A program made the translations under genes and the position numbers. The notes beneath the pieces were generated by a model that saw only the letters and a list, made by a program, of their open reading frames with translations, had not been told where the DNA came from and searched no databases. 64,000 bases of DNA, taken from Alnus glutinosa. Taxonomy: Eukaryota; Streptophyta; Magnoliopsida; Fagales; Betulaceae. Position 1 is the stretch's first letter. Each line of letters begins with the position of its first letter. Location: assembly GCF_958979055.1 (NCBI RefSeq), contig NC_084889.1, positions 8,797,761 to 8,861,760 on the forward strand, given 5' to 3'. Shown one piece after another: positions 1-9,606 of this stretch.

Positions 1-382
1 CCATTTCCACTCTGAGACTCTTCAATATGCCCTTTTCCGTTTTCCCTACAAATTTTGGAGCTCTTAAACAGCCATCAAATAAATGACATTAACCGAACAC
101 GGAGATGAAAATGTCAAATACTGAGAAATTAATTACAAGAAAAAAGTTGTATAATTTTATTTTTGGTTAATTGGAATCACAATTATGGTGCATGATTTAC
201 AATATATCTAAATTAGTGACTTTTGGGAAAATTCGATCACCAGACATTAAATTTTGCTCGGTCTCTCTCCCCGAAAGGTGAAAAACACGGCCAGAAGCAA
301 AGCCCAATTGCGACAGTAAGTGAAAATATATATATATATATATATACAAGCAACAAGACAAGTGTGAAGAAGAAGAGCCAAC

Positions 383-973
383 CTGTGAATGACTAGGAAG
401 TGGGTCGAGACTGATGGAGCGCATGGACATCTTTGCGATTTCCGAAACGGCAGCGTCTCGGACGCCCAGAACATCACTAGTCAAATGCTCGTAAGCAGCT
501 TCGAAAGCCTCCTGCCAAAACTTAGGCAATCTCATACTCTTGCTCTGCGTGTACACGCCCCACATGTGCCTCACCACCTTCTGTCTCTCCTCCACTTCCT
601 ATCCCCACCAAAAAAGAGTAAATCAACAAAACAAAATTCATTACCTTTATCTTTCAGCAACTGAAAACAAAACGAAGGTTTTTTTTGCTAAGAAGAGAGA
701 AACGAAGGTATTAGGCACCAGAATATCAAGATCGTCGAGGATCAGAGAGTCGGCGGTGTCGGAGAAGCGCGTGAGGTTACCGGCGGACCATTTGAGAGTG
801 ACGGAGCCGGTGAACATGGACCAGACGGCGAGGAGAATAATTGCGACCAGGGCCCAGAACTTGTACGAGCGGCTACGGCCGAAAAGGCCAGCCTCTGAGT
901 TATCTTTCTTCACCGTTTTTGCTGAGGAAAGAGCTGGTGTTGCTGTCGGTGGAACGTCGTCGTTCAGTCTCAT
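383..973 (-). CDS. DUF1195-type small membrane protein, 3' end missing
   Basis: Exon 1 is 719-973 (85 codons, starting MRLNDDV) and exon 2 is 383-598 (72 codons, starting EVEERQ). The junction uses a GT donor after CTG at 719 and an AG acceptor before 598, and the frame is kept. A CAG/GTTGGC donor at 383/382 ends exon 2. The product has one hydrophobic segment near residues 37-58 (YKFWALVAIILLAVWSMFTG), then a soluble part with the motif HMWGVYTQSKS. I recognise this as the plant family annotated DUF1195 (sometimes called 'putative polyol transporter', although one membrane span does not support transport). Biochemical role unknown. The family is usually about 180 residues, so roughly 20 are missing. 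A stop-free frame after an AG at about position 58, reading off the left edge, is a candidate last exon. Family assignment is from memory. Confidence 0.65.
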
Positions 974-2880
974 CGCGTTTTGGAGTTAATGACGACTGAA
1001 GCGAAACTGCAGTACTGGCTCACAAGAGAGAGAGAGAGGGAATTATTTAGGTCGGTTGGGTCCGACATGGGACTGATGTCTGATGGAGTGGTAGGTCGCT
1101 TGTCAAAGACACTAATGACAGAGGAAATTGAGGCTTGTCAAACTACCGACTTGGTGGGGCCAGGCATCCAACTGGACGCAGGATTATACGACCGTGACTC
1201 TGACCGGGCCTGACCGCGTAGCCCGGTGTCTTTTGACATACATGCCTGTCGACTGAGATCTGTGGGTATTGCCGTATTGCAATTCAGTTTTAAAATGTAT
1301 GTGATTCTAAAGTATAGTTCTTATTTTTATTAGAACACAAATGTATGTAATTTTTAAAATGCCGTTCAAAATTATGTGCTCTATTAAAAATATATATGTA
1401 AAAATTACATATATTTTGAACACATCAATTTAATAGGTTGAATTGAAAAAAAATTATTTAACCCATTTAAAAGAAAAATAGCCTTAACATAGATAAATAA
1501 AGTTTTCTTTTATTGAGTTGGAATAACTTTTTCCAACCCAATTTTTAAATTTGGCATGTGTCATTTGAAAAAAAGAATGTGCTTCTCACATTTTCAAAGA
1601 ATATATTGCAATTTTAGAAGAAAAATCTTTCCAACATAGATTTCGTCAAATTTTTAAGTTATTTTCTTAAAATATACATAGCATGAATATTTATTAATTT
1701 TTATCAATTGTGCTTTATAAAATAGGATAAGTAACATTTAAAATGGGAGGGATTAGTATCCACTATAATAAATCATATGCTGCAATATTAGGTTAAAATT
1801 ATAAAATATTATCAATTCTTTTTTTTCTTTTTTTAATATACATACTCTTCAAACTAACCACACAATTTGCAATATCTCCCAAACTTTCAATTGAAGGAAT
1901 GTCCCTCAAAACTACCTTTTGTCCAACAAATATACCAAAAAAAAAAAAAAGAATAAAAAAAAACCGTAATAATAAAAATTCTCAAACAGACAAATACCAA
2001 GATGTCTTCAAGAGTTGCGATTGAAGTAATTTCAAAGATTGATAGTCTTGTTGTTTTTGAGAATTCAACAAGCTACTCTATTCTGCTTACGCAATTAGTT
2101 GCTTGCTGGGTCATCTTCCTTCTTACATTATAGCAATGCAGCAAGCTTAACGCGACAAGCAGGACAATGAGTAGGAAAGAATAACATAGTAAATAAGAAA
2201 AACAAAACCCCACGATAGCTGTTGGAGAGTCTCGTGAAGACCCACAAATGCTACCATGTGTCAATTGGAAGTTGAAAGGGACTTTGCACATTAAAGTACG
2301 CATTTTTCAATATATATTTAGGAAAGTAAAAATCGTACCAACGTATTTTTATTCATTTATATGCCCTTAATTACAACTACTTTCCTCACTTACATTTTTC
2401 CTTTTTCCTTTACGCTAGTTGATCGTCTTGAATAAAATTGAACGATTTGAGAAATAAGTTAGAGATAAGTAACGGGTGTTTAGTCCAACAAGATAATTTT
2501 AAGTAAGAACGGTAAAAGTGGAAGCCGAATCAACTTGTTAAATTGTTAAAAATTAAAACTTGAGACTTTAACTTTAAAATCATATTAGTTGCACCGAGAA
2601 AGAATATCTCAATTGTATTTGCATAGAATTTATGCATTAGTAATGTTAGGGATCATAATTTTATTCTCCTAAATTAATGTTAACTCTTCAAATCATATTA
2701 AATTTGAAAAGGATCACCATTAAATTTTGATACATTTTATCAATTTAGTTGCAAACCAGATATGGAAAACAAAAACACAATATGCTAAAAGAAATTATTG
2801 CTATAAATAACCACTTCTTAAAAATACAATTCCTTAATGGATTATTCAATCAAGAGGCAATTTTTCAAAAAATGCCATCT
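974..2880. other. Intergenic DNA without a supported gene
   Basis: The first 250 bases are the likely promoter and 5' leader of the DUF1195-type gene. The rest is A+T-rich with homopolymer runs. No open frame looks like a protein, and I see no complete transposon. Confidence 0.6.
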
Positions 2881-3252
2881 GTCAAGAACATGCCCTAATC
2901 CCACGATGACTTCCCTCAACTTACCGAGGGGATCTCCCAATCCAAATATTAAAGCACAATCGTAAGCAATCCACACATCAAACTAAGCATTAAGTAATGG
3001 AAAGCTAAGGAGAAGGCGATCGGTACTGCAGCAACACTGGTTCATTCCAAGCTCATCGCCTAAAAGCCAAAGAAAAGGATATACAAACATGACCAGTGAA
3101 CGCACCAAAAAACAAACATTAGTACTAAAGGCAGAATCCGAGTCGGCCAATAATTTCAAAGAAATGACTATAACCAAAACCAATTGAAACTATAATGTGA
3201 AGTTTCGAATAAACCAAAAAACAACCATAGTGTTGAATTTTAAACAACAGCA

Positions 3253-3262
3253 ACTTCATCAT
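3253..3262 (-). ncRNA. Orphan C-box remnant, broken snoRNA copy
   Basis: A C box (ATGATGA, 3256-3262) with the flank GCTGCT matches the 5' end of the snoRNA at 4603-4677. No D box (CTGA) follows within 80 bases, and the sequence then diverges. It appears to be the degenerate partner of that snoRNA in the tandem duplication. Confidence 0.35.
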
Positions 3263-3466
3263 AGCAGCCAGAATAGGGTGGTTGTTAATTTTAAAATAAC
3301 AGCACGTGGACCCAAAAAAAAAAGGAAAAAAAAGAGATAACTATCACATTTAAAAATTACAAAGGGGCCACAAACAATAACACCACCAACAAAAAGAGTA
3401 GGATTACGAAATGAAAACATTAAAAGTACAGAAAAAGAATAGAAAGGAACCCAGATCAAGACAAGG

Positions 3467-3545
3467 AAGGCATCAGATAATAAGCGGAGTTGTAGTCTAC
3501 ATTTAGTTCAGTGTGTAGAATAAGAATTTTTTCATCATTTGCCTT
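3467..3545 (-). ncRNA. Box C/D snoRNA, diverged copy of 5031-5110
   Basis: Reading the minus strand: a terminal stem AAGGCA/TGCCTT (perfect 6 bp), C box ATGATGA (3532-3538), an internal CTGA (D' box, 3508-3511) and the final CTGA (D box, 3473-3476). The guide before the D box is complementary to AATAAGCGGAG of 25S rRNA, as in the second copy. The guide before the D' box differs by one base from the second copy: it is complementary to GTGTAGAATAAG, so it would form one G-U pair with the plant sequence GUGUAGGAUAAG. All boxes are intact, so it may be functional. Confidence 0.72.
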
Positions 3546-3559
3546 CCAATGGATGTGAG

Positions 3560-3760
3560 CCTACAAAATTGACGATAGAACTTGACTTATAGAGAACAAG
3601 GTATAGAATAATTCAGAAACACCGACTGGCAAAGTGTAGGGAATAAAAATAGAGCCTTCAACAAAATCATCCCAACATCTAAGGATTCAAACGAACAGAA
3701 CTTGACTTATAGACAACAAATTATAGAATAATTCAAAAACACCGACTGACAACGTGTTTC
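3560..3760. repeat. Local direct duplication of about 60 bp
   Basis: The segment starting GAACTTGACTTATAGAG at about 3579 recurs from about 3698 with a few substitutions, and both copies contain AACACCGACTG. It lies beside the first snoRNA copy. I could not recognise either copy as an RNA gene. Confidence 0.6.
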
Positions 3761-4602
3761 CCTGTCCCTCCATTTTAATGAACCAAACGAAAACCAAAAG
3801 TAGAGCCTAAAAAACAAAAATGGTGTGTTTACAAAAAAAATGATGGAATGTATCAAAAAAGGGGGATCCAGATATGCAATTACAATGATAACCGGACAAA
3901 AATTAACCCCAAGACTTCGACAAAATTCAATCTATGCCTCAAGAACAAAGCCAACAAGAAATAGATCCTAAGATCTCATACCTTGCAGCCGAAAGGAGAG
4001 GCAAAACACGGACAGAATACAACAGACTACAATGTCTTGCTCTCCTCAAGTAAGAGATACTACATGTATAATATATCTTGGAGAATTGGATAAGCCAAAC
4101 AAAGCCCAGAAAGGTATTCGGCGACTGCAGTGTAGCCACATCAACCCATAAATCGAACAAGCTGTCAGACAGTATTACCATGGCCCAGAGGCCAGAACCC
4201 ATAAAACCACCAACCCATGAATCCAAGTACACATCATATGCACAAATACAGTGTAATAGGGTGAAAAGGGGGGCATTGCAAAAATTTAATCATTTGGGAG
4301 AAAATTGCATAAAGGATGGTAAGGTGGTAAATGAAGTTTCCCAAAATTGTTAATATGTCTAGTTAGTAAAAAATCTAACACCCAGCAATATCTTCAAATT
4401 CCCTACAACAATTAAGTTACCCTTCTAATTAATCAACTATACCAAGCTAACAAAAAAGAGAGTCAAAAATCAATCTTAACTACAAAGATCAACCCAAAGT
4501 TAAGAGTATTAGCTTTTCACTGCTTTCTAATTAATCAACTACAGCCCCAATGTCCTAAACTTAATTACTCATACGCAAAAAAGATAATCAAGTATGCGAA
4601 AT

Positions 4603-4677
4603 TCTGCTCAGAAGATGCAGATAATCACAGAAAAGTTTCATATGTCCAGACATATTTATGCGACTTCATCATAGCAG
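4603..4677 (-). ncRNA. Box C/D snoRNA, target unknown
   Basis: Minus strand: a short stem CTGC/GCAG brackets the C box ATGATGA (4666-4672) and D box CTGA (4608-4611). An imperfect D' box (CTGG, 4646-4649) and a degenerate C' box (TGTGATT) lie between them. The length of about 75 nt is normal for this class. The guides would pair with RNA reading AAGATGCAGATAATC (from D) or ACATATTTATGCG (from D'). I recognise neither in rRNA or snRNA, so this may be an orphan guide. Confidence 0.6.
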
Positions 4678-4774
4678 TCAAAATATGGTTATACAACCAA
4701 CCAACAACCATAATTCAAGTTCAAAATAAAATGAAAACAAAAAAATCACAAAAACTAAAAAATTTATTAACGAG

Positions 4775-4868
4775 AACCTCAGATAATATTCCACAAAAGT
4801 GGAAAGTTGCAGACAATCAACACGGCATCAGATTCAGACCGCCCGTCCGCTTTTTCTCATCATTAGTA
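4775..4868 (-). ncRNA. Box C/D snoRNA resembling U43/snR70 (18S guide)
   Basis: Minus strand: C box ATGATGA (4857-4863), D' box CTGA (4834-4837), a C'-like CTGATGC, and D box CTGA (4779-4782). The bases just before the D' box are complementary to ACCGCCCGTC, a universal segment near the 3' end of 18S rRNA. Counting five bases from D' selects the C in ACCGC. Human U43 and yeast snR70 are, as I recall, the guides for this 18S site. I see no strong terminal stem, so the exact ends are uncertain. The D-box guide target is unknown. Confidence 0.68.
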
Positions 4869-5030
4869 CATACCAAGTAGTCTAAACCACAGCAAACCGT
4901 CTCACCAACAACAACAAATAAAAAATTACAAGCTAGTCATGCAAAAGTAACAAAAAAAAAAATATAACAGCTAAATGACAACGTTAAAAGTAAAGAAAAA
5001 GAAAAGAACATAACGCTGATCAAGACAATG

Positions 5031-5110
5031 AAGGCATCAGATAATAAGCGGAGTTGTAGTCTACATTTAGTTCAGTGTGTAGGATAAGAATTTTATTCAT
5101 CATTTGCCCT
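5031..5110 (-). ncRNA. Box C/D snoRNA guiding two 25S rRNA sites
   Basis: Minus strand: terminal stem AGGGCA/TGCCTT, C box ATGATGA (5098-5104), D' box CTGA (5072-5075), D box CTGA (5037-5040). The D guide is complementary to AATAAGCGGAG, 11 nt of the conserved 5' region of 25S rRNA; the fifth-base rule points to the U of AAU, position 48 by my count from the remembered Arabidopsis 5' end. The D' guide is complementary to GTGTAGGATAAG, 12 nt of plant 25S. Its target U appears equivalent to the yeast 25S uridine methylated through snR78. Stem, all boxes and both guides agree. Confidence 0.82.
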
Positions 5111-5225
5111 CCAATGGATTCTAGCCAATAAAATCGACCATTAACAATAAAACTTTGAAAACGCTAAATAAAATATTCCGTAAATTTTAAACAATTTAAT
5201 AAGCATAAGAATACACATACGAAAT

Positions 5226-5315
5226 GGAAAATGGCATCAGAACATGAGTTATTGTCAGCACCAATTATCAGTATATCAATAAGCGGTTTAAACAAACTCC
5301 TCATCTGCCATTTCC
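5226..5315 (-). ncRNA. Box C/D snoRNA guiding 25S rRNA near its 5' end
   Basis: Minus strand: a strong terminal stem (AATGGCA with TGCCATT), a C box close to consensus (AGATGA at 5301-5306), an internal CTGA used as D' (5268-5271) and a D box CTGA (5237-5240). The D' guide is complementary to ATATCAATAAGCGG, 14 nt of 25S rRNA. The fifth base selects the second U of AUAU, which I number U44. A further CTGA at 5254-5257 makes the internal box assignment slightly ambiguous. The D guide has no target I recognise. Confidence 0.78.
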
Positions 5316-5679
5316 AATATATGATTCGGCTCAAAGATCATAAAAATTATACAGCAAAATAAGCAAATTTAAGGAATAGAAATAAGATATGGTAGTTTCG
5401 GAAGGTCTATTTGACACCAAGGCAACAACACTTGAGAGTCTGCAATGGGCTGGTAAACCTCCTATTATCTCTCTGCATCAGTTATATCTCCTCGAGCACT
5501 CAAATCTACACAAGGAGAGGGTAAAACAGATGCACTACATTTATACAAATAACTAAAGTTTTCAGACTCGAATTACAATCTCGATTCGACGAAAAAGTTA
5601 CAGATACCGAAGAAACAACGGATTATTTTTCTATTCGAGGTTTATAGAGGCCGAATAGATGCTGATTGGGGTAAGGAAA

Positions 5680-5925
5680 CTTAGGGTTTACATAAACTAG
5701 GGTTCTGAACGCTGAACAGGATATTGGGAAGAGACGGCGAGGGATGAGAGATAGACAGGATACAGGCATTTAAATAGGGGTTTACATGAATCAGGGTTTT
5801 AAAACCCTAGGCAACTCGAAGGAGCGGCGGTTTATTGCTTATTAAGCGGCGTCGTTTAATGGAGGTATGCTGTAACCTCTTTGGGCCTGAAACTGTGTTT
5901 CCGTAGTGTCATCTGCTGGGCCTAG
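5680..5925 (-). promoter_or_regulatory. snoRNA-type promoter: TATA, telo-boxes, site II
   Basis: On the minus strand, two GGCCCA motifs (plus-strand TGGGCC at 5882-5887 and 5917-5922) lie upstream of a telomere-like AAACCCTA box (5802-5809), then a TATA box TATTTAAAT (5768-5776), then two more telo-box-like AAACCCTA/AACCCTAG motifs (about 5681-5703) near the expected start. Telo-boxes with site II elements are typical of plant ribosomal protein and snoRNA promoters (established). The arrangement points toward the snoRNA cluster. The exact start is inferred to be near 5740. Confidence 0.68.
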
Positions 5926-5929
5926 TAGC

Positions 5930-8830
5930 CCTAGTCTTCACTTTCCATACCATTGTCAAAAATAAGCCTATTACATTGACAGAAGTTTCTACAAAAACTT
6001 CTTTCTTTGGACTTTCCATACCATTGTCAAAAAGTTTCCTCTTTCTTTGGACTCTAGATCTTAAGGAAAAATTAAATGTGAGCCCAAAAAAACACTAACG
6101 ATTTTAGGAAAGAAAAAGAAAAAAAAAAATTCATAATCTCTTCATTTGGAGACTCTATAACTCCCGCATAACAAAAATCAACCCTCTAAGCAAAGAACAC
6201 AAATCTTATTTTTTTTAAAAAAATATACATATACATATACATATTATAAAGGAAAATGACTCAACAGTTCACAACTGTTGTCCAAAATTTTAAAGACATT
6301 GGGTGGGACTCATGTGGTGAAACTCATCCCATATCTCTTGAGTAGTGCACAACTGTTGTGTACCAATTACTCCTTTATTACAAAACTGGAGGTGGTTCTT
6401 ACGCAACAACTATATACAATAATTACACCATTATACTCACATGGGATAGGACCCATGTAATAAGGGGAATACTAAAATTACAATAAGTGCACTATAAGTG
6501 CACAACTCCAAGGCACATTAGAATAGGACCCAATGTGTAAAGCCCACCCCAATATGCTCTACACATTGTGTCCTATTCCAATATGCCTTGTAGTTGTACA
6601 TTTATAATGTACCTGTAGTGTATCTATCATTGCCCCATGTGATAAATTCCACTCATATAAGTACCACCCATATAAATAAAGTTGTTTAATTATTGTACAT
6701 AGGTGCTGTGCAAAAAGCTTTTTCCTTTGTTGGAAAGAGTCGAAAGACGCTGTTTTGAAAGAAAAATAGTTATTGTACAACCATGCATAACAAATCCACA
6801 ACAATCCCCTCTCTCCAACAAAATGAACAAATTACTAAAATCACTACCTATAAAGCACCGCATTTTGACATTTTCCTCTAGCAGCCAAAAACTAGGAGAT
6901 GCAGGAACCCAGCTACAAGTTGCTCTCGGTACTCGCCCGCTTGACCACCAGCCAGCTCTAGTCTCTAGCGTCTAGCCTCTCCCTGCATCTCTCTCGTCGT
7001 TCTCCGCCTGACACACAACACCAATGGGGTATTGAACACCCATTCGACTCCGCTATTTTTTTTTTTTCGATCTGGGGCTTGCCCTTCCACTTTTTTCTTT
7101 TGCTGTACGTGAGAGCTTGTGCTACGATGGCTCATGGCACTATGGCAGTTCTTTTTCTGGATCCTTCTATGGTCATTTCAAACCATACTTGTGTTATCAG
7201 AGATAAAGATAAAAAGTAAAAAAGATGTGGCTGAGGAGTGTGGACTTTTCTACGGTCATTTCAAGCATTCAGCCACTTTTTTTTTATTTCATTGCAATGT
7301 GAATTCACTAATTTTTTTTTCCTAAACAATAAGGAAAAGGATCGACGTGACTTCAGTGTTCAGACTTAACTTTATATATATATATATATATATATAAAAT
7401 AAAATAGTATTATATTTTTTTTCCAACAAAAACTTAAATTAATAAATTAAGTATATCAAATTATGAAACATACTAACTATTCCATTAATTAGTCATTATT
7501 AACAATTATAAAGAAAATTTGTCTTCATTTATGCAGGTAAAGAGTGTTAAATGATTTTATTTTAAAGTGACGTGAATTTGAAATATCAGGTTCAATTATT
7601 CTTTTATGTAATTTTTTTAATTATATATGTGTGTTAGAAATATTCATAAGATATGAAAAAATTAAAAAATAGAAGAATACAAAAATTTAATTAAATCTAT
7701 AAAAATATCGAGACAAATTTATTACTAGCATATAATGTTAATTGTTAAATCTTAAAAGCCAAAAAAATTTATAATATATCAATTAAAAATTATTTACTAT
7801 TTAAATATAAAAAGGCCTCATTTAAAGTTATCTCCTTAGGCCTCATAATATATTGAGCCGGCGCTAACTCACACACAAAGATTGACATATGTTCTTTCAC
7901 ATGTGAAAAACACATGTTTTAATCACATGCTTTTTTAATAGCATTAATAAAAAAAACATGTACTTCTTACATGTTTAAAGGACGCATATCACTTTTATAG
8001 TGGGTTATATGAAATTCCTTACAAATTAGTTCTTACGAAATTTTTGTCCTTCATAAATTATCAAAATAATTAAGCCCCGGATTGCTATTAAAGAAAACTT
8101 ATAGTAGGAAGATCGATGTTCTGTCAAGATTAGACAAATTTTTTGTTTTGAGGTTAAGGTCAAGATTGGACTAGCTGATCTAGTTAAAGTTTAGTAAAAT
8201 GCTACCACAAATGCCTTCACATCAAATCCATATCAGTCGAGAAGCATAGAAATTCAACACAAAATACCAAAATTCATAGAAAACCCAAATCATCTTTTCA
8301 GCCAAAAATAAAAAATCATTCATTTCACTCATACAATCAACCCAACCAAAAACACAAGACCACAACCAAAGATCCCAACCATGACCCACACGAACTCTAT
8401 GCGCCGCTGCCGCCATCTCCAACGACTCCACCTTCTTAATTCCTTCGCCTCCCACCATTACGCCTCATCTTCTAGAAGATGAGATCTCACCAATTTTCCT
8501 TTCCTCTCCCTTCGCTTTCCATCATTCTCTTCGGTGGAGGTCGTGCGCGCACAACGGAGAGAGAGAGGTGTCGAATATAAAAATGCCCGGAAAGAGTTAG
8601 CTTTGCTACAGTTGCTCTATATCTTTAGGGACTAGCAATAGCTAGTCCAATGCATGGTTTATTTGAAAGGTTTTCGCTGAAATTTGGCTAAAGAGCTAGT
8701 TTAGCTAGTCCAATGGATTTGCGTCATCCTCTTATGGGAACTCACAACGAATTGAAGAACAAAACTTTGATATAAATATTAATCAACTTCTTTTGAGTAT
8801 GACAAACCACACATGCATGAATCCTATTAG
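5930..8830. other. Intergenic DNA, no supported gene
   Basis: A+T-rich sequence with an (AT)n run at about 7374-7395. Short open frames here (for example near 6.7-7.3 kb and 8.2-8.5 kb) have no recognisable family, start context or splice partners. A small foldback element is listed separately. Confidence 0.55.
6470..6622. mobile_element. Small foldback (MITE-like) element
   Basis: An imperfect palindrome: a left arm containing AATAGGACCCAATGTGTA and a right arm containing TACACATTGTGTCCTATTC, with outer arms AAGGCACATT / AATATGCCTT and GTACATTTATAATGTAC. Ends and target duplication are not resolved, so the superfamily is unassigned. Confidence 0.45.
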
Positions 8831-8834
8831 GGTT

Positions 8835-9095
8835 TGGAAACAAACCACGAGTTCTTAATAATTCTCAACGTAAAATATGTCCATTACAATGGTCCCTTAT
8901 TATACCACTAATAATGAACTACTAAAGCAACACGTAAAATGAATACTAAATAGTAAAGAAGATAAATAATATGATATATATATAAATATTAATTATTTCA
9001 GGTAAGAGAGATCACAAATGAGTTCAATTATAAGGTTGAAAACAAATCGCAAGTTCTTAATAATTTTCAAAGTAAAATATGCCCATTGCAATGAT
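8835..9095. repeat. Tandem duplication of a noncoding segment
   Basis: A block from about 8835 (containing GAGTTCTTAATAATTCTCAA and then ATGTCCATT) recurs about 197 bp later (about 9032-9095) with scattered substitutions. No coding potential. Confidence 0.55.
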
Positions 9096-9606
9096 CCTTA
9101 TTTATTGTTCTACTACTATATAATGAATAAAAGGAATCTTATTATAACTAAACTTAGACTATGACAGATAAAGTAAAGGCTAAAGACTAAAGAAGAGGAC
9201 TTGAACTTCAAATAGGACTTGACTACCACTCAAATAGAACTAGGACTTTGGACCTCATCCACTCCTACGTAAAAGAAGATAAATAGAACTCCCATTCAAT
9301 TCCTTGACAGCTTGGAGTTATGGTTCTGGCCCTAGCTAGCTAGGTGGAGTGACGTGGAGCTCTATCATCCTCACTATCTTGTCTTGGGTTAATAGGTTAA
9401 TATCCTTTAATTTAATTGTTTTACGTTTATCAAAAATTTTCCAAAAGCGTCATCCTCGATCATTCCTCGATCACTAACATGGGTTCAATCAATAAACCAT
9501 AACATTCAAAGATCGAAAAAACGGATTTCAGATTCTCCAATATACCTATGTACAAGCATTTTTGTTTTTAAGCTTTCTTGTTTTTTGCAGGACAAAAATG
9601 ACGACA

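Larger units (their letters stand above)
2900..5740 (-). other. Probable polycistronic snoRNA host transcript
   Basis: This stretch has no credible protein frame but holds at least five box C/D snoRNA-like units, all on the minus strand, downstream of a promoter near 5.7-5.9 kb. The first recognised unit starts about 425 bases after the TATA motif. The left limit is a guess: the last recognised snoRNA ends at 3467, but related duplicated sequence continues further. Plant snoRNAs are commonly made from such polycistronic precursors (established knowledge). That all units here share one transcript is inference from strand and spacing. Confidence 0.55.

Noticed and set aside
2978-3075. Hairpin AGGCGAT...ATCGCCT with a C-box-like GATGA on the minus strand as a further snoRNA
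   Set aside because: There is no CTGA D box (only CCGAT) and no guide match I know. Too weak to call, though it lies at the edge of the cluster.
4078-4353. 91-codon plus-strand frame between the snoRNA copies
   Set aside because: No domain, no splice partners, and antisense to the probable snoRNA host transcript. Composition is that of noncoding DNA.
8222-8458. 78-codon minus-strand frame rich in Trp and Phe
   Set aside because: The composition is odd, but there is no recognisable family, leader or continuing exon.
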